Assembly (NCBI GenBank): GCA_020446045.1
Contig: JAGRFM010000206.1
Coordinates: 1 to 34,454, forward strand
Direction of reading: 5' to 3'
Source of the DNA: Nitrosomonas sp.
Lineage (GTDB): Bacteria; Pseudomonadota; Gammaproteobacteria; Burkholderiales; Nitrosomonadaceae
DNA: 34,454 nt
Part shown: positions 1-6,740 of the stretch, one piece after another
How positions within the stretch are numbered: position 1 is the stretch's first letter
Layout of the letters: every line of letters begins with the position of its first letter
The notes under the pieces: generated by a model
Seen by the model: only the letters and a program-made list of their open reading frames with translations
What the model was told of the DNA's origin: nothing
The model's database searches: none
Program-made: the position numbers and the translations under genes

Positions 1-2
1 TG

Positions 3-173
3 CTGTCGAACATGTGTCTGTCGCAACGCATAGCGGATAAAGAACGCCTGCGCTGCGAGGTGGAAGCCAATGTTACTGAATGGAACACTAAGGCCATGCC
101 GGTGAAGTGGCGCTTTACTGCGCAGGATGCGCGACGGAAATTGGCGCGTCTCTATCCTTGTGTTTCAGGATGA
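3..173 (+). CDS. IS630-family transposase, C-terminal fragment (cut by window edge)
   Basis: The frame is open from base 3 and ends at TGA 171-173, giving 56 residues with no start inside the window. The stretch contains CLSQRIADKE and then WRFTAQDARRKLARLYP, which is the usual C-terminal tail of IS630-family (Tc1/mariner-like DDE) transposases of proteobacteria. The catalytic core would lie to the left, outside the window, so I cannot tell whether the enzyme is intact. The stop is followed within 7 bp by a repeat that also ends the window. The family call rests on recognising the tail motif; the IS name is unknown. Confidence 0.8.
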   Translation: MSNMCLSQRIADKERLRCEVEANVTEWNTKAMPVKWRFTAQDARRKLARLYPCVSG

Positions 174-179
174 CTGGCT

Positions 180-304
180 ACTAGTGCTATTTCAATTGAT
201 ATTGCAGAATACAGTTAGCTTTTCAGTGTTACTGGCAAGGCAGGTCTTGCAGGCATATTCCCTTGTCAAAAGACCTAACACAGTCAATGGCACTGAAAAG
301 TTAA
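180..304 (+). repeat. Dispersed ~125 bp repeat, left copy, with palindromic 90 bp core
   Basis: Starting at ACTAGTGCTATTTCAAT this stretch matches 34324-34454 in direct orientation, with scattered substitutions, one single-base and one 5-base length difference. Positions 215-304 form a core bounded by imperfect inverted repeats: TTAGCTTTTCAGTG at the left and CACTGAAAAGTTAA at the right. The ends read TTA...TAA, so a TA target duplication is possible, as used by IS630/Tc1 elements. It may be the non-coding end of the adjacent IS630 element or a separate MITE inserted beside it. The sequence alone does not decide. Confidence 0.75.
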
Positions 305-317
305 CCCGCGGGGTGCA

Positions 318-402
318 CACAAGATATCCTGTCATTGTGTGACAGCATTTACCAAATGGAACAATCATTCGCTGCGTGCTGCCTCGTGACAAATATCTTG
401 TG
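318..402. repeat. Second inverted-repeat pair next to the IS remnant
   Basis: CACAAGATATCCTGTCA at 318-334 is the imperfect reverse complement of TGACAAATATCTTGTG at 387-402. They match over 10 bp and then over 5 bp after one bulge. A small hairpin GTCA-TTGTG-TGAC sits at 331-343. The pair encloses about 50 bp with no gene. It may be another short mobile-element end or a cruciform-forming site. Function unknown. Confidence 0.45.
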
Positions 403-421
403 AGTGCTGTACTCGCAAATA

Positions 422-943
422 TTAAGTTGAAAGAGTGTTGGTCCGGTAAGTCAATAAAAACAACAGTATGCCCGATAACATAAGCAGCAGTGTGGCGGGT
501 TCCGAAACGGTATCGACCCGGATGTAAGCGCCTCCCCCAAAGTCTGTGCTGAGATGGCGTATATTTGTGCCGATTATGTCATGATGGCCCGGCTCCAACA
601 AGAAAGATCCATGACTATAATAGGGAGACAACGATGCTTCATCCGGACTTAGACCATAATCAGGTCCGCCCTCTGGATCACTTGTTGTGAATTTGTAGAA
701 GCCATTATCATAAACTTCGAACTGATCGGTCGTTGCATAAACATCGGTTACGGTCACTATCGCATTTTGCGTTAAATCGAATTCAAAATTACTAAACCAG
801 TAATAGGGATCAGAACCGTTTTGAGCGCCAGGAAACTGGAAATACGTCCAACCACCATCAACTGTAAGAGGAACCGCTTTTGCGCCGGGTAAAAAAAGAA
901 ACACCACCATACTTACAAACATGATCTTTGAAATTTTTTTCAT
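422..943 (-). CDS. PEP-CTERM sorting-signal exported protein, function unknown
   Basis: I place the start at ATG 943, giving 173 aa, because it opens a clean signal peptide (MKKISKIMF, a hydrophobic run, then AKA before VPLT). It follows a weak GAG-type ribosome site. The upstream in-frame ATG at 979 has no visible ribosome site and would add 12 polar residues. The middle of the protein is acidic and aromatic-rich with no recognised enzyme motif. The C terminus has SEPATLLLM, about 15 hydrophobic residues, then a short basic/polar tail. This is the PEP-CTERM layout, recognised by exosortase (EpsH/XrtA-type), which anchors or processes such proteins in exopolysaccharide-producing Gram-negatives. 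No exosortase gene lies in this window. Confidence 0.8.
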   Translation of the reverse strand: MKKISKIMFVSMVVFLFLPGAKAVPLTVDGGWTYFQFPGAQNGSDPYYWFSNFEFDLTQNAIVTVTDVYATTDQFEVYDNGFYKFTTSDPEGGPDYGLSPDEASLSPYYSHGSFLLEPGHHDIIGTNIRHLSTDFGGGAYIRVDTVSEPATLLLMLSGILLFLLTYRTNTLST

Positions 944-1318
944 TTTTTTCTCGCTGATATTGGATACATAATGTGACATTGTTCGAGCAATGCTACAGTT
1001 TGCTTGTACTAATGTTTGAATATACCCATAGTTATACCATTTTTAATAATTTCGATGCATTCCTATGGATTAAACCAAGCTTTTTACACAATTTGGTCTG
1101 TTTAGCAAATAGTTTTTTAGTACTATTCGCTTTCAATACAAATAGCGTTGTTGTTTCTGATATTCTGTAACATACTGAATTCAAATAACTGATTATTTAT
1201 GTTGCCAGTATTTCTTGGTTTTACGAATTTTGTAAAAACTTTTTCAATCGGTTTTGTAACAACTTGCTTGTGTAGTATCGTGTTATCTGAATTGAGCTGA
1301 GATTGACAGGGGGGGGCG
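944..1318. other. AT-rich divergent intergenic region, no gene seen
   Basis: This 375 bp separates the divergently transcribed PEP-CTERM gene and the kelch gene and must carry both promoters. I see no convincing -35/-10 pair; TTGTAA and TATCGT with 16 bp spacing before the kelch gene is the best and is weak. Short open frames here have poor codon character and no recognisable motif. The notable detail is a run of eight G at 1309-1316 just before the kelch start. Confidence 0.6.
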
Positions 1319-2296
1319 GTGATTGTTCGCAAACTATTGATTGTAATGGTTGTTTTTGTGTTTATGCAAATAAAACTCAGTATCGCGGATACAAGGCTGG
1401 GAAGTTGGACTGAAGGTTCTTCGGCTCCGAGTAAACGAACTGAAATCGCTGCTGCAGCGCTGGAACAGAAAATTTATGTAGCAGGTGGATTCAGTCGACC
1501 AAGTTTTGGAAATTTGCTGGATTTTGCTATTAGCCGTGATGTTGAGGTGTATGATCCGGCTACGGATAGCTGGTCTGCAACAACACCGTTACCGGAAGGG
1601 CGGCATCATGCCGGCATGGTAGCATACGATGGCTTTTTATATGTCATTGGTGGATTTGCTAAATCTGGATTTTCAGTCTGGCGTGCGGTCGATACGGTAT
1701 ACCAGTTTAATCCTGTAACGCAAACATGGCGTGAACGCGCACCAATGCCAAGCGCCAGAGGTGCGCTCGGTGTGACTGTTTATCAGGGGAAGTTGTATGC
1801 GATAGGGGGTTATGACGGTGAACAAAATTCAGCAGCTACCGAAGTTTACGATCCGCAAACCGATACATGGACAACTGCGGCGTCTTTATTGGCGCCACGT
1901 GATCATCTCGCCGTTGCGGCAGCGGGATCCGGAATATATGCCATAGGTGGCCGCTCCAATCTCAAATATCGGCAAAATACCAGCGTGGTGGAAGTGTATG
2001 ACCCCATAGCCGATCAATGGCAATATGCGGCACATCTTCCAACTGCGCGTAGCGGCATCGCCGCCGGTGTAATTGATGGGAAAATATATGTACTCGGTGG
2101 AGAATCCGGTGAGGGAACATTTGACACCAATGAAAAATACATGCCTGATGAAGACCATTGGGTGGCGATGACGCCAATGCCCACAGCCCGGCATGGTCTG
2201 GGTGTGGCGGTGATTGATGAACAACTGTATGCGATTGGTGGTGGTCCTTCGCCAGGTGCATCGTTCAGTTGGGTGACTGAAATTTTCACGCCATGA
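1319..2296 (+). CDS. Exported kelch-repeat beta-propeller protein
   Basis: This is a 325-aa protein with a GTG start preceded by a G-rich ribosome site (G8 tract). An ATG at 1346 is an alternative start. The N terminus is a signal peptide (hydrophobic MVVFVFM, then SIADT), so the product is probably periplasmic or secreted. Six kelch units follow at about 50-residue spacing. Each has the signature of two glycines after a hydrophobic strand (YVAGG, YVIGG, YAIGG, YAIGG, YVLGG, YAIGG) and a later YDP..D.W element, so a six-bladed propeller is expected. Kelch propellers bind proteins or, in the sialate mutarotase and galactose oxidase relatives, carbohydrates. No catalytic residues identify an activity here. 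It is divergent from the PEP-CTERM gene. Confidence 0.85.
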   Translation: MIVRKLLIVMVVFVFMQIKLSIADTRLGSWTEGSSAPSKRTEIAAAALEQKIYVAGGFSRPSFGNLLDFAISRDVEVYDPATDSWSATTPLPEGRHHAGMVAYDGFLYVIGGFAKSGFSVWRAVDTVYQFNPVTQTWRERAPMPSARGALGVTVYQGKLYAIGGYDGEQNSAATEVYDPQTDTWTTAASLLAPRDHLAVAAAGSGIYAIGGRSNLKYRQNTSVVEVYDPIADQWQYAAHLPTARSGIAAGVIDGKIYVLGGESGEGTFDTNEKYMPDEDHWVAMTPMPTARHGLGVAVIDEQLYAIGGGPSPGASFSWVTEIFTP

Positions 2297-2517
2297 CATT
2301 GGTGGAAATTTATCGTTATCCCACTTCAGGAATGTTGATTAGGATCATATGCCTGGAAGTTTTTATATTTTTATTTATCGCTTTATGCTATAAATAAATA
2401 ATGTGCTTGTGAGACTAATTTTTAACGTGCATTTTGTAATGCCGGAAAGGAACGGGCACATGTACTAACGGACTATCCATACAATCTCGGATTAAATTTA
2501 CAAATAAGGAGATTATT

Positions 2518-2862
2518 ATGAAACATGTATCAACGACATTGGCAATTGGTGTTTTGGCACTTTTCCTGAGCAGTCAGGCCTTGGCATCGGATGCAGGACA
2601 CACTTCTGAAGCAATGGAGCACGCAGGTCAAGCGCTTGCACACGGTGAGGATGGACATGCAAAAGTGTTGGTTAAACATGCAGAAAAAGCATTGCATCAT
2701 GCAAAAGCGGCTGAAAAAGCGCATGCTGAAGCACATCATCATATGACAACAGCCATCGAACATATGGAAGAATCAATCAAGCATGGCAAAATGGGACATG
2801 CTGATGAAGGCGCCAAGCATATGAGGGAAGCTATTAATCATATGCGTGAATCAGCCCATTAA
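2518..2862 (+). CDS. smbP: SmbP-like small His-rich periplasmic metal-binding protein
   Basis: This is a 114-aa protein with a strong AAGGAGA ribosome site and a signal peptide cut after QALA (about residue 24). The mature part has about 17 histidines, no cysteine, and a heptad-like alternation of Ala, Glu, Lys and His (for example HAEKALHHAKAAEKAHAEA). This predicts a helical bundle with surface His. It closely resembles SmbP of Nitrosomonas europaea, a periplasmic protein that binds Cu and other divalent metals in multiple sites. In ammonia oxidisers, which need much copper, a copper buffer or scavenger role is inferred from that family. It is monocistronic, followed by a strong bidirectional terminator. 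Confidence 0.88.
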   Translation: MKHVSTTLAIGVLALFLSSQALASDAGHTSEAMEHAGQALAHGEDGHAKVLVKHAEKALHHAKAAEKAHAEAHHHMTTAIEHMEESIKHGKMGHADEGAKHMREAINHMRESAH

Positions 2863-2885
2863 TTTTTAATCACTGATTGATCAAT

Positions 2886-2914
2886 AAAAAACCCTCGAAT
2901 GCCGAGGGTTTTTT
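2886..2914. terminator. Bidirectional intrinsic terminator between smbP and rpoH
   Basis: CCCTCG (2892-2897), loop AATGC and CGAGGG (2903-2908) form a GC hairpin flanked by A6 on the left and T6 on the right. It therefore works as a rho-independent terminator for the convergent smbP (+) and rpoH (-) genes. Confidence 0.93.
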
Positions 2915-2938
2915 CATGGTTTGTATCTTTAGGGTTTC

Positions 2939-3781
2939 TTACTGTACGGTCATAATATTTCGTATCTTTTGAATTGCCTTGGCTTCTATTTGGCGCACAC
3001 GTTCAGCGGATATCCCTAATTCATCAGCCAGTTCATGTAACGTGGCCGTTTCTTTTTCTCGTAGCCAGCGCGCTTCAATAATATGTCGGCTACGGTCATC
3101 GAGACTTTCCAGTGACTGTTGCAGTCCTTCTTCACACAACGCCTGATTTTCTTTAGCTTCAAGTATTTGTGAAGGCTCTAAGCCGTCAGTCAAATAAGCA
3201 GTAGGACTGAAGTTTTCCTCTTCATTGTCCGAAAGCGGCTCAAATGGTATATCGCTGCCGTTAAAGCGTTTCTCCATTTCCACCACTTCTTCCGGCTTGA
3301 CATTCAATTCCTGAGCGACAGTATTCACCTCCTGGGGACTCATGGTGTCCAAGCCTTTTTTCATGCTGCGAAGATTGAAGAACAGCTTACGCTGCTGCTT
3401 GGTTGTTGCAATCTTGACCAGCCGCCAATTGCGCATGATGAATTCATGGATTTCAGCTTTAATCCAGTGAACGGCAAACGAAACCAGTCGTACGCCGCGT
3501 TCCGGATCAAAACGTTTAACCGCTTTCATCAATCCGACATTCCCTTCCTGGATGAGATCCGCTTGCGGCAGGCCGTAACCTTTATAATTACGTGCAATGG
3601 TTATGACGAAGCGCAAATGAGACAGAATGAGTTGTTGCGCCGCATTGATGTCGCCATCTTCATGTAATTGTCTTGCAAGCCTGTTTTCTTCTTCCTGAGA
3701 CAATAGTGGAAAAGAATTGGCCGACTGAATATAGCTTTCCAGACTACCGCCCATTGCTGGGATCGTTAAAGCATTCGTCAT
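2939..3781 (-). CDS. rpoH: RNA polymerase sigma-32 heat-shock factor RpoH
   Basis: The 280-aa length is typical of sigma-32. It directs RNA polymerase to chaperone and protease promoters. Region 2 is at about residues 50-125 (DLIQEGNVGLMKAVKRFDP and the following WIKAEIHEFI). The diagnostic RpoH box QRKLFFNLR is at residues 130-138, which separates it from other group 3 sigmas. Region 4.2 helix-turn-helix (LHELADELGISAERVRQIE) is at about 245-268. The start is fixed by a strong GGAGGAG ribosome site. It lies downstream of ftsX on the same strand but 165 bp away, with its own promoter overlapped by a CIRCE-type operator. Transcription is therefore probably repressed by HrcA in addition to post-transcriptional sigma-32 control. 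Confidence 0.97.
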   Translation of the reverse strand: MTNALTIPAMGGSLESYIQSANSFPLLSQEEENRLARQLHEDGDINAAQQLILSHLRFVITIARNYKGYGLPQADLIQEGNVGLMKAVKRFDPERGVRLVSFAVHWIKAEIHEFIMRNWRLVKIATTKQQRKLFFNLRSMKKGLDTMSPQEVNTVAQELNVKPEEVVEMEKRFNGSDIPFEPLSDNEEENFSPTAYLTDGLEPSQILEAKENQALCEEGLQQSLESLDDRSRHIIEARWLREKETATLHELADELGISAERVRQIEAKAIQKIRNIMTVQ

Positions 3782-3832
3782 TTAATACTCCTCCAATGAA
3801 ATTGATTAACATACTAAATCTATCTATTTATT

Positions 3833-3859
3833 TTAGCATTCTCGATATGAGAGTGCTAA
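3833..3859 (-). promoter_or_regulatory. CIRCE element (HrcA operator) upstream of rpoH
   Basis: Read on the minus strand this is TTAGCACTC, a 9-nt spacer, then GAATGCTAA. The CIRCE consensus is TTAGCACTC-N9-GAGTGCTAA, so only one base differs. It lies 52-78 bp upstream of the rpoH start codon, just after the predicted -10, covering the expected transcription start. HrcA bound here would block the promoter. HrcA itself is not in the window. Confidence 0.9.
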
Positions 3860-3887
3860 TTTAAAAAATGGTTCATTGTTATGTCAA
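3859..3887 (-). promoter_or_regulatory. Sigma-70-type promoter of rpoH
   Basis: On the minus strand a perfect -35 TTGACA (plus 3882-3887) is followed after 17 nt by TTAAAT (plus 3859-3864) or after 18 nt by TAAATT. The -10 is only 4/6, but it abuts the CIRCE element, so promoter and operator support each other. Confidence 0.7.
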
Positions 3888-3946
3888 TTCGTTGTTATGA
3901 ATCGACAGTTGAATCGGTTCAGTATTAAAACCATTGGATTATTGTG

Positions 3947-4858
3947 CTATCGCAATTCAATGTGTCTCAGGTGACTGGCGACGGATACGCGCGCGCCAAG
4001 CCAGCCCAGCCATGCCGCGAAAAAAAGCAGACTGATAATATCGCCGTGATCAGGGGGCTGTAATTGCAAGTCCAGAGCATACAACCCGGCTATTGTACGG
4101 ATTTCATCATTGAGTACCTGAATAACATACACAATAATCAGCCAGGCTGTTACGCCGCCAGCAAAACCCTGTATGGCGCCAAAATATAAAAAAGGGCGCC
4201 GGATAAAAGAATCCGAGGCGCCAATCAGTTTGGAAACTTCTATTTCTTTTTGCCGTGTCAGAATCTGCAATCGAATGGTATTAAACATGATGGCGACGAT
4301 AGCGATGCTGAGCATTGTAAAGAGTATGAAAACGAAAATCCGGCCGAAATCCAACAGTGCTGCGAGGCGTTCAGCCCAGGCTGAGTCAAACTGTACATGT
4401 TCTATTTCGGGCCAGGTTTTCATTTCGGTCAGCAATTGTTCAATGACATCGGTGCTGATGTTTTCTGCATCCACAATAAATGCATCCGGCAATGGGTTGT
4501 GTGCCAGATTTTGCACGGCTTTGTCAAATCCATTGTCAAGTTGTAATTGATAGAGTGCTTGATCCTTGGGGACATAGAGATAACCCGCTACCCGTGTGTT
4601 TTCTTCCAGGCGTACTCTGATGTTGTCCATGTCCTGCCGGGTTGAATCCTGTTTCATAAACAGGCTGATTTGTGGCGCCGTCTGGGTATAACCGGAAAGC
4701 GTATGCAGATTTTCCACCAGGGTATAAATGCCTGCGGGCAGGCTGATGGCGATTCCCATCACCAAAATACTGAGCAGATTGGCAACCGGTTCAGAAACCA
4801 GTCTTTTCAACGTCAGGTTAAAAACAAACCAATGCTGGCCAAGCCATGTCTTGATCAT
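3947..4858 (-). CDS. ftsX: Cell-division ABC transporter permease FtsX
   Basis: This 303-aa protein has the FtsX layout: a short cytoplasmic N terminus, TM1 at about residues 28-50, a periplasmic loop of about 110 residues (containing YVPKDQALYQLQLDNGFD), and three further TM segments near 170-195, 225-250 and 270-290. With FtsE it forms the divisome FtsEX complex, whose periplasmic loop activates the amidase regulator EnvC; an envC gene lies at 32032-33225. Its start overlaps the ftsE stop by ATGA, so the two are translationally coupled. It is the last gene of ftsY-ftsE-ftsX. Confidence 0.95.
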   Translation of the reverse strand: MIKTWLGQHWFVFNLTLKRLVSEPVANLLSILVMGIAISLPAGIYTLVENLHTLSGYTQTAPQISLFMKQDSTRQDMDNIRVRLEENTRVAGYLYVPKDQALYQLQLDNGFDKAVQNLAHNPLPDAFIVDAENISTDVIEQLLTEMKTWPEIEHVQFDSAWAERLAALLDFGRIFVFILFTMLSIAIVAIMFNTIRLQILTRQKEIEVSKLIGASDSFIRRPFLYFGAIQGFAGGVTAWLIIVYVIQVLNDEIRTIAGLYALDLQLQPPDHGDIISLLFFAAWLGWLGARVSVASHLRHIELR

Positions 4859-5508
4859 GCCGCCAGTTTTCCGTGCTGTAATGCGATAATGCGATGATGG
4901 TTGTCTTCCAGTAAGCTCGCATCATGTGTGGCGATCAATACCGTGACGCCAACTTGGTGGAATGAATAAAACATGGCCATAATATCTTTAGCGTAAACCG
5001 TATCAAGGTTGCCTGTCGGTTCATCGGCGATCAGAATGGTCGGGCGGTGGACAACCGCGCGTGCAATACATAACCGTTGTTGTTCTCCCCCCGAGAGTGT
5101 TACCGGCATGACTTTTTCTTTCTTCAACAAATCCACCTTATCAAGCGCCGCCCGCACACGACTGGCTGCCGTATTTCGGTCAAACCCACTGATCTGTAAT
5201 GGCAGCAGCACATTCTCAAAAACATTACGGTCAAACAGCAATTTATGATCCTGAAAAACAAAGCCGATTTTGCGGCGTAATAAAGGTAGGGCGGCAGGTT
5301 TAAGCTGAGCGATATTCTGTCCGTTGATAGTAATGCTGCCTGATGTCGGCCGTTCAATTGCGGCAATCAATTTGAGTAATGTACTTTTGCCTGCACCGGA
5401 ATGTCCGGTTACAAAAGCCATTTCACCCGTCTCGATTGTAAGATCAATATTGCTTAGCGCCATATAACCGTCAGGAAATCGTTTGCTGACATGGTTAAAT
5501 TGAATCAT
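4855..5508 (-). CDS. ftsE: Cell-division ABC transporter ATPase FtsE
   Basis: This is a 217-aa ABC ATPase. Walker A GHSGAGKST is at residues 35-43, the Q-loop Gln at 86, signature LSGGEQQR at 138-145, Walker B ILIADEP at 158-164, and switch His in IATHD at about 195. All catalytic elements are intact. It couples ATP hydrolysis to FtsX movement at the septum, which drives peptidoglycan splitting through EnvC. It overlaps ftsX by 4 bp and is 38 bp downstream of ftsY. The ribosome site is weak, fitting translation from upstream. Confidence 0.97.
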   Translation of the reverse strand: MIQFNHVSKRFPDGYMALSNIDLTIETGEMAFVTGHSGAGKSTLLKLIAAIERPTSGSITINGQNIAQLKPAALPLLRRKIGFVFQDHKLLFDRNVFENVLLPLQISGFDRNTAASRVRAALDKVDLLKKEKVMPVTLSGGEQQRLCIARAVVHRPTILIADEPTGNLDTVYAKDIMAMFYSFHQVGVTVLIATHDASLLEDNHHRIIALQHGKLAA

Positions 5509-5546
5509 AAGCGGTTTGCTGTGTTATTTATTGAATTTTCAAAGAT

Positions 5547-6659
5547 CTAATCGAACATGGCATCGACAAAATCTTTGGCGTTAAACGGCCGTAAATCATC
5601 AACACCTTCACCAACGCCGACAAATCGAAGTGCCGGAGGATTTTCAGGATACTGTCCGCATATCGCTGCAACGACACCGCCTTTTGCCGTTCCGTCAAGC
5701 TTGGTCAGAATCAACCCGGTTATATCAAGTGCTTCGTCGAAGGCTTTGACCTGCGTGACCGCGTTTTGGCCGGTATTGGCATCCAGTACCAGCAATACTT
5801 CATGGGGTGCATCCGGCATTGCTTTACCGATGACGCGTTTGACTTTTTTGATTTCCTCCATCAAATGCAGTTGGGTGGTTAGGCGTCCGGCCGTATCCGC
5901 CAGCACAATATCTATTCCTCTTGCTTTTGCTGCATTGATCGCATCGAAAATCACCGCAGCAGGGTCGCTTTTCTTTTCTGCACTGGGGTCCGGTGCAATG
6001 ACGGTAACATTGTTGCGTTCTCCCCAGGCGATCAGTTGTTCACGTGCGGCAGCCCGGAAAGTGTCACCTGCTGCGAGTAATACGGACTTGCCCTGCGATT
6101 GAAAATATTTGGCCAGTTTGCCTATAGACGTGGTTTTGCCTACACCGTTGACGCCGGTAATCATGATGACAAAAGGATTATTGGTGGTGGTATCCAAAGC
6201 GCGTTCCAATGGCTCGAGCATGTCGACCAGCGAGGCCTTGAGCGCCGCTTTTAATTCGGTGGCTTCTGTTAAGCCCTGTTTTTTAACCTGTTTGCGTAGG
6301 TCATCAAGTAATAGTGTCGTTGCATTAACGCCGGTATCCGCCGTCAATAATATGGTTTCTAGTTCTTCGTAAAGTTCTTCGTCAATTTTGCCGCCACCGC
6401 CAAACAAACCGGATAACTGTTTGCCAAGATTCTGGCGTGTCCGTGTCAAACCGAATCTCAGTTTGCTCGCAAAGCCAAGTGGTTTTGCTTCTTCTTGCGT
6501 TGCTTCTGTTGCAGATTCAGTTATCCCGGATGCTTCAGGGTTATTATCGGAACCGGTATTTTCTTCAGCAGACTCGGTAGCACCGGATTGCGCTTCTTCT
6601 TTTTCGGTTGTTTTATCTTCTTCGGTGCGATTTTTTTTGGATTTAAAAAAATTAAACAT
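5547..6659 (-). CDS. ftsY: Signal recognition particle receptor FtsY
   Basis: I choose ATG 6659 (MFNFFKSKKN, 370 aa). The only upstream in-frame option is a TTG at 6680 with no good ribosome site. The protein has the FtsY order: a membrane-interacting N terminus, an acidic Glu/Ser/Thr-rich A domain to about residue 60, then the NG GTPase. G1 is GVNGVGKTT near 170, G3 is DTAGRL, and TKLDGTAKGG is near 325. It receives ribosome-SRP complexes at the inner membrane for co-translational insertion. It is first in ftsY-ftsE-ftsX and divergent from the M16 peptidase gene across an 81-bp gap containing a perfect 20-bp palindrome. Confidence 0.97.
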   Translation of the reverse strand: MFNFFKSKKNRTEEDKTTEKEEAQSGATESAEENTGSDNNPEASGITESATEATQEEAKPLGFASKLRFGLTRTRQNLGKQLSGLFGGGGKIDEELYEELETILLTADTGVNATTLLLDDLRKQVKKQGLTEATELKAALKASLVDMLEPLERALDTTTNNPFVIMITGVNGVGKTTSIGKLAKYFQSQGKSVLLAAGDTFRAAAREQLIAWGERNNVTVIAPDPSAEKKSDPAAVIFDAINAAKARGIDIVLADTAGRLTTQLHLMEEIKKVKRVIGKAMPDAPHEVLLVLDANTGQNAVTQVKAFDEALDITGLILTKLDGTAKGGVVAAICGQYPENPPALRFVGVGEGVDDLRPFNAKDFVDAMFD

Positions 6660-6686
6660 TCTGGTAGGCTCTACTTTCAACGTTGT

Positions 6687-6706
6687 ATTATCGTTTAAAC
6701 GATAAT
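6687..6706. promoter_or_regulatory. Perfect 20-bp palindrome in the ftsY / M16 divergent promoter region
   Basis: ATTATCGTTTAAACGATAAT is its own reverse complement over all 20 bases. It lies 28 bp upstream of the ftsY ATG and 34 bp upstream of the M16 peptidase ATG, where both promoters must be. A dimeric regulator could bind it, but no cognate factor can be named. Confidence 0.5.
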
Positions 6707-6740
6707 TTTATTCTGTTTAGTTACTTTTAGGTTAGCAAAA

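Noticed and set aside
973..1170. 65-codon open frame between the PEP-CTERM and kelch genes
   Set aside because: AT-rich, no ribosome site, no family resemblance; it covers divergent promoter space.
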